The notes: a model not told the origin generated them from the letters alone. A stretch of DNA of 64,000 nucleotides from Eshraghiella sp051880035 (GCA_051880035.1 JBJENE010000057.1:29532-93531), one strand, 5' to 3'. Shown: positions 1 to 9,271, numbered from the stretch's first letter. Numbers and translations are program-made.

Positions 1-2
1 AC

Positions 3-410
3 ACGGCTAAAAAGGAAATTTATACTTGGGCAGAACATAAAAGAGAATTTGCAGAGCGTATCATAGAAGATAATATTATTTTAGATGAAATCCACCTCCC
101 GTCTCCGGGGGAATTTGAATTGCATCCCATTACCCTTCCTCTCTCGGACATATTCTGTGAAGAAGATATTCCATATACTTACGACGAATATATTGAACAT
201 ATTAAACAGACCGAAGAATTTGCCAAAAAGCATGCTAATTACAATATCCGTATTTCCGACAGGCATGTTTTCAGAAATATTCAGATACACATGCTTAAAG
301 GAAAATATGTATCAATTTCAAAAATGAAAACACCTGTTATCCATTTCATAATACGCCACCCGAAAATGGTAAATGCTCTTGAAAACTTCATCGCACCGGT
401 GGTTGAATAA
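3..410 (+). CDS. C-terminal fragment of an unidentified protein (cut by window edge)
   Basis: An open frame runs from the first bases of the window to a TAA at 408-410, giving about 135 residues with no credible start inside the window, so the gene begins upstream. The fragment is hydrophilic, rich in charged residues, and ends in a conserved-looking stretch around TPVIHFIIRHPKMVNALENF. It has no membrane segment and no nucleotide-binding motif. The ending faintly recalls the C-terminal domain of long Lachnospiraceae helix-turn-helix regulators, but that is memory rather than evidence, and the DNA-binding part would lie outside the window. The next gene, tex, starts about 80 bp downstream on the same strand. 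I assign no function. Confidence 0.6.
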   Translation, partial: TAKKEIYTWAEHKREFAERIIEDNIILDEIHLPSPGEFELHPITLPLSDIFCEEDIPYTYDEYIEHIKQTEEFAKKHANYNIRISDRHVFRNIQIHMLKGKYVSISKMKTPVIHFIIRHPKMVNALENFIAPVVE

Positions 411-488
411 AATCTGCATTTTATTGATTGCGATTTTTTTGCCCATAACTTATAATTGAGTTCATCAACAGGAAAGGACATACTTATT

Positions 489-2633
489 TTGGACATTATT
501 TTAAAAATAACAGAAGAATTACAGGTAAAAAAATGGCAGGTTGAAGCCGCAGTTACCCTTATCGATGAGGGTAATACAATTCCTTTTATTTCAAGATACC
601 GCAAGGAGGCTACCGGCGCCCTTAATGACGAACAGCTCCGTAAGCTGGATGAAAGGCTTTCGTATCTGAGAAATCTGGAGGAACGCAAGGCATCAGTCAT
701 TTCAAGCATAGAGGAACAGGGAAAGCTTACTCCCGAACTTAAGAAACAGATTGAAGATGCGGAAACAATGGTGGTTGTGGAAGATTTATACCGCCCGTAC
801 AAGCAGAAAAAAAGAACAAGGGCCACCATTGCCAAAGAGCGTGGTCTTTCGGGCCTTGCCTCAATAATAAGACTTCAGCAGACTTCAAAAACTCTTGCAG
901 AGGAAGCACTTCCCTATATTGACCCGGACAAAGAAGTACCCGACGCCGATACCGCAATTGCAGGTGCACTTGATATAATTGCCGAAGAAATATCCGATGA
1001 GGCGGATTACAGAATTAAAATCAGAAAGCTTACTCTTAACGAAGGTTCCATCGTTTCTTCCGCCAAGGACCCGGAAGCGGAATCTGTATATGAAATGTAT
1101 TACAATTTCATCAGTCCTCTTACAAAGATGAGCGGTTACCGCACTCTTGCCCTTAACCGCGGTGAAAAAGAGAAAATATTAACAGTTAAAATAGAGGCTC
1201 CTACAGATAAAATACAGCAGTATCTCGAAAAGCAGATTATCGTAAATGATAACCAATATACTGCACCGGCATTAAAATCCGCAATTACAGACAGCTACAA
1301 CCGTCTTATTGCACCTTCCATTGAGCGTGAACTTAGAAACATGCTTACGGAAGAAGCGGAAAACGGAGCAATAGAGGTCTTCGGCAAAAATCTGGAGCAG
1401 CTCCTTATGCAGCCTCCTGTTTCCGGCCGCACCGTCCTCGGGTGGGACCCGGCGTTTCGTACCGGGTGTAAGCTTGCCGTGGTAGACCCGACCGGAAAAG
1501 TTCTGGATACTGTGGTAATCTATCCTACCCCTCCCCAGAATAAGGTTGATGAGGCCAAGTCTGTTTTGAAAAAACTTATAAAAAAATATAATATTTCCCT
1601 TATTTCCTGCGGCAACGGTACCGCATCAAGGGAGTCCGAGGCAATTATTGCCGAACTTATACATGAAATTCCGGAAGATGTGAAATATGTAATCGTGAAC
1701 GAAGCAGGTGCTTCCGTATACTCAGCAAGCGAACTGGCAACCGAGGAATTTCCAAACTTTGATGTTGGACAGCGAAGTGCTGCATCAATCGCCCGCCGTA
1801 TCCAGGACCCTCTTGCAGAATTGGTTAAAATAGACCCAAAAGCCATCGGCGTAGGTCAGTATCAGCATGATATGAACCAGAAAAAACTGGGTGAGGCCCT
1901 TGACGGTGTGGTAGAGGATTGCGTTAACAGAGTAGGTGTTGATTTAAATACCGCATCCGCACCGCTTTTGGAGCATATATCCGGAATCAACCACACCCTT
2001 GCCAAAAATATAGTGGCCTACAGGGAGGCCAACGGCAGATTTGTCTCCCGAAATGACCTTTTAAAAGTACCTAAGCTTGGACCTAAAGCATTTGAACAAT
2101 GTGCAGGATTTATGAGAATTAACGGCGGTTCCAATCCGCTTGACGCCACAAGTGTACATCCCGAAAGTTACTCCAAAACCGAAGCCCTGTTACAAAAAGC
2201 AGGACTTTCTCCGTCGGATGTAACCTCCGGCAATGTAAAGGGACTTTCTCTTATTTTTAAGGATTATAAGAAACTGTCAGAAGAACTTCAAATCGGAGAG
2301 CTTACGCTTCGGGATATTGTTAAAGAGCTGGAAAAACCGGCAAGAGATCCCCGTGAAGAAATGCCAAAGCCGATTCTTTGCAGTGATGTTTTATCAATGG
2401 AAGATTTAAAGCCAGGCATGATTCTTAACGGCACGGTGAGAAATGTAATAGATTTCGGTGCATTTGTTGACATAGGCGTGCATCAGGACGGTCTGGTACA
2501 CATATCACAGCTTACAAATGAAAAATATGTCAAACACCCTATGGAAATAGTTAATGTAGGGGATGTGGTTCAGGTAAAAGTGTTGAATGTGGACATTCCT
2601 AAGAAAAGAATACAATTGTCAATGATCATTTAA
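489..2633 (+). CDS. tex: Tex family RNA-binding protein
   Basis: Cytoplasmic Tex/YhgF-type nucleic-acid-binding protein of 714 residues, a normal family length. In order: a helical N-terminal Tex domain (about 1-190), a YqgF/RNase H-like domain opening with VLGWDPAFRTGCKLAVVD near residue 315, a helix-hairpin-helix region (about 480-560, DLNTASAPLLEHISGI) and a C-terminal S1 domain (about 640-712, GMILNGTVRNVIDFGAFVD). Tex proteins are linked to transcription and RNA metabolism; the exact role in Clostridia is unsettled. I chose the TTG at 489 because GGAAAGGA lies 10 bases upstream and the protein then begins with the usual Tex N-terminus (DIILKITEELQ). A longer frame opens at 456 but lacks such a site. 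The gene is monocistronic and converges on xpt. Confidence 0.95.
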   Translation: MDIILKITEELQVKKWQVEAAVTLIDEGNTIPFISRYRKEATGALNDEQLRKLDERLSYLRNLEERKASVISSIEEQGKLTPELKKQIEDAETMVVVEDLYRPYKQKKRTRATIAKERGLSGLASIIRLQQTSKTLAEEALPYIDPDKEVPDADTAIAGALDIIAEEISDEADYRIKIRKLTLNEGSIVSSAKDPEAESVYEMYYNFISPLTKMSGYRTLALNRGEKEKILTVKIEAPTDKIQQYLEKQIIVNDNQYTAPALKSAITDSYNRLIAPSIERELRNMLTEEAENGAIEVFGKNLEQLLMQPPVSGRTVLGWDPAFRTGCKLAVVDPTGKVLDTVVIYPTPPQNKVDEAKSVLKKLIKKYNISLISCGNGTASRESEAIIAELIHEIPEDVKYVIVNEAGASVYSASELATEEFPNFDVGQRSAASIARRIQDPLAELVKIDPKAIGVGQYQHDMNQKKLGEALDGVVEDCVNRVGVDLNTASAPLLEHISGINHTLAKNIVAYREANGRFVSRNDLLKVPKLGPKAFEQCAGFMRINGGSNPLDATSVHPESYSKTEALLQKAGLSPSDVTSGNVKGLSLIFKDYKKLSEELQIGELTLRDIVKELEKPARDPREEMPKPILCSDVLSMEDLKPGMILNGTVRNVIDFGAFVDIGVHQDGLVHISQLTNEKYVKHPMEIVNVGDVVQVKVLNVDIPKKRIQLSMII

Positions 2634-2638
2634 AACAT

Positions 2639-2673
2639 AAGGCAGGACAGCTTACGAAAAGCCGTTCTGCCTT
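2639..2673. terminator. Hairpin between convergent tex and xpt
   Basis: AAGGCAG (2639-2645) pairs with CTGCCTT (2667-2673). Further pairs carry the stem inward to a short loop near 2654-2658, with one mismatch. It starts six bases after the tex stop codon and lies between two convergent genes, so it probably serves both. The T-rich tail is modest on both strands. Confidence 0.7.
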
Positions 2674-2699
2674 ATATTAATTACTGTATTGTCCGGATT

Positions 2700-3275
2700 C
2701 TAACGGAACACAATTTCTCCCGTTACATCATCCATGCTTTCAACAATTGCAAGGGATTCAAGACGAATTCCTTTATCTCTTAATATCTTTCCGCCCTGCT
2801 GAAAACCTTTTTCAACGGCAATTCCCACTCCTTCAAGTGTGGCACCTGCCTCTTCAATCAGTTCAATCAGCCCGTTAATTGCACATCCGTTAGCCAGAAA
2901 ATCATCAATAACCAGTATATGATCTTCCGGGCCAAGATATTTTTTGCTGACAATAACATCATATGTCTTCTTGTGGGTAAAAGATTCTATCTTGGATGAA
3001 TACATTTCCCCGTCAAGATTAATACTCTGTGATTTCTTGGCAAAAACAACCGGAACTCCAAACTGTTGTGCAACTATACATGCAATTCCTATCCCTGATG
3101 CTTCAATAGTAAGAATTTTGTTAATAGGACAATCCGCAAAAAGTCTTTTCCATTCCTGTCCCATCTGTCCGAACAATGACACATCCATCTGATGATTTAA
3201 AAAGCTGTCAACCTTTAATACATTGCCCGCCTTAACAATTCCGTCTCTTCTGATTCTGTCCTCTAAAATCTTCAT
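2700..3275 (-). CDS. xpt: Xanthine phosphoribosyltransferase
   Basis: Converts xanthine and PRPP to XMP for purine salvage in the cytoplasm. The 191-residue product matches the family length and starts with the typical MKILEDRI. The PRPP-binding motif HILVIDDFLANG is at residues 119-130. The ATG at 3275 is preferred over an upstream frame extension because AGAGGAGTAA precedes it and the family N-terminus starts there. The gene lies 13 bp downstream of the second permease of a BMP-type nucleoside ABC transporter and is surely its last cistron, so uptake and salvage are coupled. I see no guanine riboswitch or PurR-box-like arrangement directly before it; control should come from the operon promoter. 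Confidence 0.95.
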   Translation of the reverse strand: MKILEDRIRRDGIVKAGNVLKVDSFLNHQMDVSLFGQMGQEWKRLFADCPINKILTIEASGIGIACIVAQQFGVPVVFAKKSQSINLDGEMYSSKIESFTHKKTYDVIVSKKYLGPEDHILVIDDFLANGCAINGLIELIEEAGATLEGVGIAVEKGFQQGGKILRDKGIRLESLAIVESMDDVTGEIVFR

Positions 3276-3288
3276 TCGGCTTACTCCT

Positions 3289-4269
3289 CTATCGTTCTTC
3301 TCGGAAATACGGCAGTCCCAGATGTGCCGGCGGCTGCTGCTCACGCTTCTTACGAAGGCTTGTAATTACAAGCACAACTATTGTAATTATATATGGAAGA
3401 GCCTTAAACATTTCTTTCTGATGTGCATTAAGTCCCGGAATATACAGGTAAAGAATGCACAAGCCTCCGAAAATCAAAGAGCCCCATATAGCATTTAACG
3501 GTTTCCATGTTGCGAATATTACAAGAGCTACTGCTAACCAGCCGTTCTCTCCCAGTCCTCCGTTAGTCCATGTCCCTCCGCAGAAATCCATTACAAAGTA
3601 CAAACCGCCAAGTCCGCATATTGCTCCGCCTATGATTGTGGCAAAATATTTGTATTTGGTTACATTAATACCTGCCGCATCTGCCGTAGCCGGATTTTCT
3701 CCTACTGCGCGAAGGTTTAAGCCTTTTCTTGTTTTCTTCAAAAACCATGCCGTAAACACGGTAATAAATATAGCCACGTAGAACAGGAATCCTCTTTGGA
3801 AAAACAGATCCCCGATTACCGGAATATCCTTAAGAACAGGTATCTGCGCTTCATATGCAGAAGCTGTAACAGGTACGGAAATCTGTCCTACACCACCTGC
3901 AAGTTTGGATAAAGAACCTCCGAAGAAGTTACCGAATCCTACACCGAATGTAGTAAGGGCAAGACCCGTAACATTCTGGTTGGCGCGGAAAGTAATTGTA
4001 AGGACACTGTATATAAGTCCTCCGAATGCAGCACATGCAATGGCACATACCATGGAAATAAGCAGTCCTACAACCGGGTTTGGATGGGCTGCACCTTTTT
4101 CATAGAGGAAAGCACCGATAAGGCCTCCTATTCCGCCCATGTACATCATACCCGGAACACCAAGGTTAAGGTTTCCTGATTTTTCGGTAATAATCTCGCC
4201 GTTAGCTCCGAATAAAAGGATAATTGCCTGGGTAATTGCCTTTTGAATAAAAATCAACACCGTACTCAT
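3289..4269 (-). CDS. Nucleoside ABC transporter permease (NupQ/YufQ type)
   Basis: Integral membrane subunit of a BMP-family (nucleoside/purine) ABC importer, 326 residues with about eight to nine hydrophobic segments. The N-terminal region carries the family signature ITEKSGNLNLGVPGMMYMGG, and the middle contains GLNLRAVGENPATADAAGIN, the cytoplasmic loop that contacts the ATPase. It overlaps the upstream permease by 4 bp (translational coupling) and is followed after 13 bp by xpt. Family knowledge (Bacillus NupNOPQ, streptococcal BmpA-NupABC) supports purine nucleoside uptake; the adjacent xpt agrees. The exact substrate cannot be read from sequence. Confidence 0.9.
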   Translation of the reverse strand: MSTVLIFIQKAITQAIILLFGANGEIITEKSGNLNLGVPGMMYMGGIGGLIGAFLYEKGAAHPNPVVGLLISMVCAIACAAFGGLIYSVLTITFRANQNVTGLALTTFGVGFGNFFGGSLSKLAGGVGQISVPVTASAYEAQIPVLKDIPVIGDLFFQRGFLFYVAIFITVFTAWFLKKTRKGLNLRAVGENPATADAAGINVTKYKYFATIIGGAICGLGGLYFVMDFCGGTWTNGGLGENGWLAVALVIFATWKPLNAIWGSLIFGGLCILYLYIPGLNAHQKEMFKALPYIITIVVLVITSLRKKREQQPPAHLGLPYFREER

Positions 4270-5381
4270 GCCTGCACCTCCTTTTTTGCTTTCCTGCGAA
4301 ATTGTACTTTATAATTGACAAAAAATTCACAACCCAGTATGAAGAACAGAATTATACCGGTTATTATATCTGCCATATTGGTATTAAGGTTAAACTGCGT
4401 AGCAATCTGCGCTGAACCGGTTCCCAAAAATGTAAGGAAAAACGCCATTATCAACATAGTAAAAGGATTCAGGTGTGCAAGCCACGCAACAATGATTGCG
4501 GTAAAACCTCTTCCGCCCGCAGTGGTTGTGGTAATTGTATGATCCACACCGCTGACGCAGATAAATCCTGCCAGTCCCGCAATGGCTCCGGAAATTGCCA
4601 TTGTTCTGATAATTACTTTTTTAACATTAATTCCGGCATATTTAGCGGTATTTTCGCTTTCACCTACTACGGCAATTTCATATCCCTGCTTACTGAATTT
4701 CATATATATGAACATTCCCACAGTAATAGCCGCGATAATTAACACATTCCAGCCGTACTGCTGACCAAACAGCTTTCCAACCCAGCCGGCTTTTGTAGAA
4801 GCGTTAATAAGTCCTACCGTATTGGAACCCACCGGATTCTCCCAGAATGTGATACACACATTGACAATCTGGGCAGCCACATAATTGAGCATAAGTGTAA
4901 ACAGTGTCTCATTGGTATTCCATTTTGCCTTAAATACTGCAGGAATAATTCCCCAAATCATACCTGCCACCATACTGGCCACAATCATAACCACAAACAA
5001 AAGCCATGTAGGCATTGAATTGCCGCAATAAATCATGACTGCTGCCGTAGCGGCACCGCCCATAAGAATCTGGCCTTCACCTCCGATATTCCAGAAACGC
5101 ATTTTGAATGCAGGAACAAGGGCAAGTCCCACCAGAAGAAGTGTAAGTGTATCTCTTATGGTTACCCAGGTTCTTCTCTCCGTTCCCAGAGCACCCTGAT
5201 ACATTGCTTTGTATACTTCAATAGGATTAAGCTTTGTTACAAAAATAAGGATGATTCCGCATACCACAAGGGAAAGTACAATTGCGGCAACCCTGATACC
5301 TACGGACTGCCATAAAGGAACTGCATCCCTTTTGGAGATATGAATAAGGGGTTCCCTTTTTTTGGATTTAGCTTCACTCAT
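4266..5381 (-). CDS. Nucleoside ABC transporter permease (NupP/YufP type)
   Basis: First permease of the BMP-type importer, 371 residues, with a charged N-terminal tail of about 30 residues followed by some ten hydrophobic segments. FKMRFWNIGGEGQILMGGAA near residue 90 is the conserved N-terminal family motif. GYEIAVVGESENTAKYAGIN is the ATPase-contact loop, parallel to the one in its partner. It overlaps the ATPase gene by 8 bp upstream and the second permease by 4 bp downstream, so the three are translated together. Substrate inferred as nucleosides or purine bases from family and from xpt. Confidence 0.9.
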   Translation of the reverse strand: MSEAKSKKREPLIHISKRDAVPLWQSVGIRVAAIVLSLVVCGIILIFVTKLNPIEVYKAMYQGALGTERRTWVTIRDTLTLLLVGLALVPAFKMRFWNIGGEGQILMGGAATAAVMIYCGNSMPTWLLFVVMIVASMVAGMIWGIIPAVFKAKWNTNETLFTLMLNYVAAQIVNVCITFWENPVGSNTVGLINASTKAGWVGKLFGQQYGWNVLIIAAITVGMFIYMKFSKQGYEIAVVGESENTAKYAGINVKKVIIRTMAISGAIAGLAGFICVSGVDHTITTTTAGGRGFTAIIVAWLAHLNPFTMLIMAFFLTFLGTGSAQIATQFNLNTNMADIITGIILFFILGCEFFVNYKVQFRRKAKKEVQA

Positions 5382-6912
5382 TGTCCGAATCCCCCTTTTT
5401 CACAGTAGTCATCATAAGTCCTATTTCCTCCTTAGTGGTAGTTCTTCCGTCGACGATTCCGCTGACCTTGCCGCCGCAGAGAACTAAAATCCTGTCACAG
5501 AGTGCAACCAGAACATCCAGGTCTTCACCTACATATACAACTGCCGCTCCGCGTCTTTTCTGTTCGTTCAAAAGTCTGTATATAGTATATGAAGAATTAA
5601 TATCAAGACCTCTTACCGCATAAGCTGCCATAAGAACTCTCGGTCTTGATGCAATTTCCCTTCCTACCAGAACCTTCTGGACATTACCGCCCGAAAGTCT
5701 TCTTACCGGTGTGGCAGTGCTTGGAGTTACTACTTCAAGATCTTCTATAATCTGCTCCGCAAGCTCTTTCGGCTTTCTCCTGTTGGTAAAAAACAGGCCG
5801 TCCTTCTTGTAACTTCTGAGCATCATATTTCCCGTCATACCCATGGAACCTACAAGTCCCATTCCGAGACGGTCCTCAGGGACAAAAGAAAGTCTTACGC
5901 CCATTCCGGCTATGTCACTCGGCTTGGTATTTGTAATATCAATAGGCTTTCTGGTCTTAGGTGTGTAAATTATTCTTCCCGATTCTTTCGGAATAAGTCC
6001 TGATATAGCTTCAAGAAGTTCTCTTTGTCCGCTGCCGGCAATTCCCGCTATTCCCAGTATTTCTCCCGAATTAACCTTAAATGACACATTGTCCAGTGTC
6101 TTATGACCTTCCTTGTTAATACAGGTAAGACCTTCTATGGAAAGTCTTTCAGTAACATTTTCCGGTTCCGGTCTTTCAATGTTAAGCTCAACTTTCTTGC
6201 CTACCATCATTTCCGTAAGTGCATCCGGATTGGTGTCCTTAGTTACAACCGTATCTATATATTTACCTTTTCTTAAAATTGCAACACGGTCGGATATCTC
6301 CATTACCTCATTAAGCTTATGGGTAATTATTATGATGGCATGTCCGTCCTTACGCATATTACGCAAAACATCAAAAAGTTTTTCCGTCTCCTGAGGTGTA
6401 AGTACAGCAGTCGGTTCATCAAGAATAAGTATATTGGCTCCTCTGTACAGTACCTTCACTATTTCAACAGTCTGCTTCTGCGAAACAGACATATCATATA
6501 TCTTCTGCTTAGGATCCAGTTCAAAACCGTATTTCTCGGTAATCTCGTTAATCTTTTTAATTGCCCCGTTCATATCCAGCTTCATTTTACCCGGCAGTCC
6601 CAAAACAATATTCTCAGCTGCCGTAAGTATGTCAACCAGCTTAAAATGCTGATGAATCATACCGATACCAAGATCAAATGAATCCTTTGGCGAAGAGATT
6701 GTCACTTCTTTACCATTTACAAAAATCTGGCCTTCATCCGGAAAGTATATACCGGAGAGCATGTTCATAAGAGTGGTTTTACCGCTTCCGTTCTCGCCGA
6801 GAATTGAGAGAATCTCTCCCTTTCTTAACTCCAGACAGACTTTGTCGTTGGCAAGAACTTTACCAAAGCTTTTTGATATATCTTTTAACTCTATCGCATT
6901 TGTCGTATCCAC
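5374..6912 (-). CDS. Nucleoside ABC transporter ATP-binding protein (NupO/YufO type)
   Basis: Tandem ABC ATPase of 512 residues energising the nucleoside importer. Domain 1 has an intact Walker A (GENGSGKTT) and Walker B (ILILDEPTAVL) with an unusual signature (MSVSQKQTVE). Domain 2 has a degenerate Walker A (GIAGSGQRELLE), a normal LSGGN signature, and AAYAVRGLD where AQPTRGLD is usual. This asymmetry is typical of BMP-type ATPases. The start is GTG at 6910-6912, with GGAGG seven bases upstream. A TGGACT/TATACT promoter lies just upstream (6952-6980), so ATPase-permease-permease-xpt can be transcribed apart from the binding-protein gene. Confidence 0.93.
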   Translation of the reverse strand: MDTTNAIELKDISKSFGKVLANDKVCLELRKGEILSILGENGSGKTTLMNMLSGIYFPDEGQIFVNGKEVTISSPKDSFDLGIGMIHQHFKLVDILTAAENIVLGLPGKMKLDMNGAIKKINEITEKYGFELDPKQKIYDMSVSQKQTVEIVKVLYRGANILILDEPTAVLTPQETEKLFDVLRNMRKDGHAIIIITHKLNEVMEISDRVAILRKGKYIDTVVTKDTNPDALTEMMVGKKVELNIERPEPENVTERLSIEGLTCINKEGHKTLDNVSFKVNSGEILGIAGIAGSGQRELLEAISGLIPKESGRIIYTPKTRKPIDITNTKPSDIAGMGVRLSFVPEDRLGMGLVGSMGMTGNMMLRSYKKDGLFFTNRRKPKELAEQIIEDLEVVTPSTATPVRRLSGGNVQKVLVGREIASRPRVLMAAYAVRGLDINSSYTIYRLLNEQKRRGAAVVYVGEDLDVLVALCDRILVLCGGKVSGIVDGRTTTKEEIGLMMTTVKKGDSDNE

Positions 6913-6951
6913 CTGCTATCCTCCGTTCTAAAACCGATATCTAATGCATAT

Positions 6952-6980
6952 AGTATAGCATAGCGATTTTTAAAAGTCCA
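6952..6980 (-). promoter_or_regulatory. Promoter for ATPase-permeases-xpt
   Basis: On the minus strand, -35 TGGACT (6980-6975) and -10 TATACT (6957-6952) are separated by exactly 17 bp. It lies about 40 bp upstream of the GTG start and downstream of the hairpin that ends the binding-protein message, so it gives the transporter core its own start. Confidence 0.65.
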
Positions 6981-7003
6981 CGAATTATAACTTTATAAAA
7001 TAA

Positions 7004-7044
7004 GGAAAAAGAAAACGGAGCTGCCCTCTTTAAGAAGCAGCCCC
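7004..7044 (-). terminator. Terminator/attenuator after the BMP lipoprotein gene
   Basis: On the minus strand GGGGCTGC (7044-7037) pairs with GCAGCTCC (7024-7017) over eight base pairs and is followed by GTTTTCTTTTT. It sits about 20 bp after the lipoprotein stop and before the promoter at 6952-6980. It would give more binding protein than membrane subunits, a usual arrangement. Confidence 0.75.
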
Positions 7045-7064
7045 GCGGCTTTTAAATTGTTATA

Positions 7065-8291
7065 TTATTTCTCTGAAATACCATCAATCAGCACACCGAA
7101 TGCAGGAGCGGATGCCAATGTTGATTCATGGAAATATCCGTCTGAAACATAATCAGCCAGTGCTTTTCCATCATCAGTAGCAACATACTCTTCCATTGTC
7201 TTTCCGCCGATTGTGAATGTTGATGTATCGAATACATGAAGTGAACCGTCTTTGATTGCAGCTTCAACTTCTGCAACCTTATCTGCAGTTCCTTCTGCAA
7301 CTACAGCTGTATTTAACTCTGTAATCTTATCTGCACCTTCATTGTATCCCTGGCACCAGTCAGCTACGATATCTGAACCTTCGTTAATGCACTTAACTGC
7401 ATATGTGTAATAAGGAGCCCAGTCGATAGATGCTGATGTAAGAGCTGTATTAGGAGCTGCTTCAATCATGCTGATGTTATAACCAACACAAGGAACGCCT
7501 GCCTTCTCACATGCTGTAGGAGCACCCACCGTATCTGCATGCTGGCTGATTAATACGCATCCGTCTGCGATTAATGCATCGGCTGCTGACTTCTCAAGCT
7601 CAAGGTCAGCCCAGCTCTGTGTATATGTTACTTCCATTGTAGCGCTTTCGCATACTGACTTAACGCCAAGATAGAAAGATGTAAATCCTGAAATAACTTC
7701 GGCATATGGGAATGCACCTACATAACCCATCTTAGCTTCGTCTGCTGTAATCTTTCCTTCTGAAATCATCTCGTTAAGTTTCATACCGGCTACAACACCT
7801 GATACATAACGGGATTCATATACAGAAGTAAAGTAGTTATGCATATTCTTTAATCCGGATGATACGGCCTGTGTTCCTGTAGCGTGGCAGAACTGAACAT
7901 CAGGGAATTCTGTAGCAGCCTGAATCATATATGTCTCATGTCCAAAGCTGTTGGCAAAAATAATCTGGCATCCCTGATCTGCAAGGTCAACCGCTGCATC
8001 ATAACATTCCTGTCCTTCCGGAATATTTCTCTTAATAATAACCTGATCTTCTGAAAGTCCGAGAGCACTCATCATTCCCTTAAGTCCTTCATAATGAGCT
8101 GCTGTGTAACCTTCGTTCTCGTCGCCGACGAAGATTGCTCCGACTTTTAAATCTTCAATTGCAACACCTGCACCTGATGAACTACCATTGCTTGGTTTCT
8201 CATTTGAAGACTTGTCCTCAGAACCGCATGCTGTCATTGCAAACATCATTAATGCAACTAAAAGTACGCTTAAAAACTTTTTCATTTTCAT
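7065..8291 (-). CDS. BMP family nucleoside-binding lipoprotein
   Basis: Extracellular substrate-binding lipoprotein of the BMP/Med family, 408 residues. A signal peptide with lipobox FAMTAC (Cys22) is followed by a low-complexity Ser/Asn/Lys linker (about 25-45) and the BMP fold: VGAIFVGDENEGYTAAHYEG, GCQIIFANSFGH, MGYVGAFPYAEVISGF and DGCVLISQHADTVG. These are conserved positions for purine nucleoside binding. The two ATGs at 8291 and 8285 are both possible: GGAGG is 4 bases before the first and 10 before the second, so the true start may be MKKFLSVLL. It heads the nucleoside transporter set, with an intrinsic-terminator-like hairpin in its leader at 8316-8360. Confidence 0.93.
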   Translation of the reverse strand: MKMKKFLSVLLVALMMFAMTACGSEDKSSNEKPSNGSSSGAGVAIEDLKVGAIFVGDENEGYTAAHYEGLKGMMSALGLSEDQVIIKRNIPEGQECYDAAVDLADQGCQIIFANSFGHETYMIQAATEFPDVQFCHATGTQAVSSGLKNMHNYFTSVYESRYVSGVVAGMKLNEMISEGKITADEAKMGYVGAFPYAEVISGFTSFYLGVKSVCESATMEVTYTQSWADLELEKSAADALIADGCVLISQHADTVGAPTACEKAGVPCVGYNISMIEAAPNTALTSASIDWAPYYTYAVKCINEGSDIVADWCQGYNEGADKITELNTAVVAEGTADKVAEVEAAIKDGSLHVFDTSTFTIGGKTMEEYVATDDGKALADYVSDGYFHESTLASAPAFGVLIDGISEK

Positions 8292-8315
8292 TTATCCTCC
8301 ATTTGTCTTAAAAAT

Positions 8316-8360
8316 AACGCAACGAGACAATAGTACAAGTCCACATCGCCCCGTTGCGTT
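8316..8360 (-). promoter_or_regulatory. Strong hairpin in the leader of the BMP lipoprotein gene (attenuator or degV terminator)
   Basis: On the minus strand AACGCAACG (8360-8352) pairs perfectly with CGTTGCGTT (8324-8316). Inner G-U-rich pairing extends the stem to about 17 bp around an 11-base loop, and ATTTTTAAG follows. It ends 25 bp before the ATG of the lipoprotein gene and starts about 40 bp after degV. A possible promoter (TTTACA, then TATACG with a 15-bp spacer, about 8389-8364) lies just before it. It is either the degV terminator or an attenuator in the transporter leader. It does not fit the purine riboswitch consensus. Confidence 0.6.
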
Positions 8361-8398
8361 AATCGTATACCAATTTAAATTATTTGTAAAGTAAATTT

Positions 8399-9271
8399 TT
8401 ATCTTTCTGTTCCGAAGAAACTAAGAAGAATTGCTCCCGGACCGGAATGAACACCGATACTAGGATTAATATCATTAATAATTACTTCTTCAATTCCGAA
8501 TTTTTCTTTAATTGTATCTGCAAGCTTAACAGCCTCATCATAGCAGTTACCATGGGCAATTCCCACTCTCTTGTTAAGAGCCTTCCACTGAACTGTATTT
8601 TTCTTTTCCATCTCATCAACAAGTGAGGCAATTGCTTTCTTTCTGCCTCTTACGGTTCCTGCTGCTTCAAGCTTTCCGTCAGCGGTAATGTGCATGATAG
8701 GTTTCACACCTATAAGACTTCCCACAACTGCACTTGTCTTGGAAACTCGTCCGCCTCTCTGAAGATGATGTAAATCATCAACAGTAAGCTGGAAAATCAC
8801 ATGGGTCTTATTGTCTTCGAGCCATGATGCAACTTCTTCGATATCCTTGCCGTCTTCCTGCATCTCAACAGCCTTCATAACAAGTAATCCTTCGCCGAGA
8901 GATGCCGCAAGTGTATCTACAACAATAATTTTGGCATCCGTATATTCTTCCTGAAGGTTTTTGGCAACCATCATTGCCGTATTGCAGCTTCCGCTTAATG
9001 TTGAAGCGAAGCTTATGTAAAGGACATCCTTTCCCGCATCAAGTGCAAGACGGAATTTCTCTTCGGTAACCGCAGGGTTAATTGCCTGTGACTGAGGCTC
9101 AACGCCGTCTTTCATCTTATTATAGAAATCGGCAGGGTCGATTCCTTCCGCACCTTCGTATGTAACACCTTCAAGAAGTGTATACTGCGGTACCTGGATA
9201 AGATTTTTTTCGATAACATATGACTTTGGTAAGTCAGAATTGGTATCAGTAATTATCTGATATGGTCTCAT
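8399..9271 (-). CDS. DegV family fatty-acid-binding protein
   Basis: DegV proteins bind a fatty acyl chain in the cytoplasm; in staphylococci the FakB members present it to the kinase FakA. The 290-residue product has the DegV N-terminal motif IITDTNSDLP, the acyl-contacting STLSGSCNTA near residue 95, the DDLHHLQRGGRVSK motif near residue 170 and a C-terminal GPGAILLSFFG. The ATG at 9271 was chosen because GAGGAAAAT precedes it and MRPYQIITDTNSD is the family start; a frame seven codons longer has no better site. No FakA-like kinase is adjacent. Its other neighbour, fabK, is also a fatty acid gene, but the two genes are 84 bp apart. Confidence 0.92.
   Translation of the reverse strand: MRPYQIITDTNSDLPKSYVIEKNLIQVPQYTLLEGVTYEGAEGIDPADFYNKMKDGVEPQSQAINPAVTEEKFRLALDAGKDVLYISFASTLSGSCNTAMMVAKNLQEEYTDAKIIVVDTLAASLGEGLLVMKAVEMQEDGKDIEEVASWLEDNKTHVIFQLTVDDLHHLQRGGRVSKTSAVVGSLIGVKPIMHITADGKLEAAGTVRGRKKAIASLVDEMEKKNTVQWKALNKRVGIAHGNCYDEAVKLADTIKEKFGIEEVIINDINPSIGVHSGPGAILLSFFGTER

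Noticed and set aside
8316..8360. Guanine/adenine riboswitch before the purine transporter
   Set aside because: Only a single long stem-loop is present. The three-way junction and the conserved loop sequences of purine aptamers are absent.
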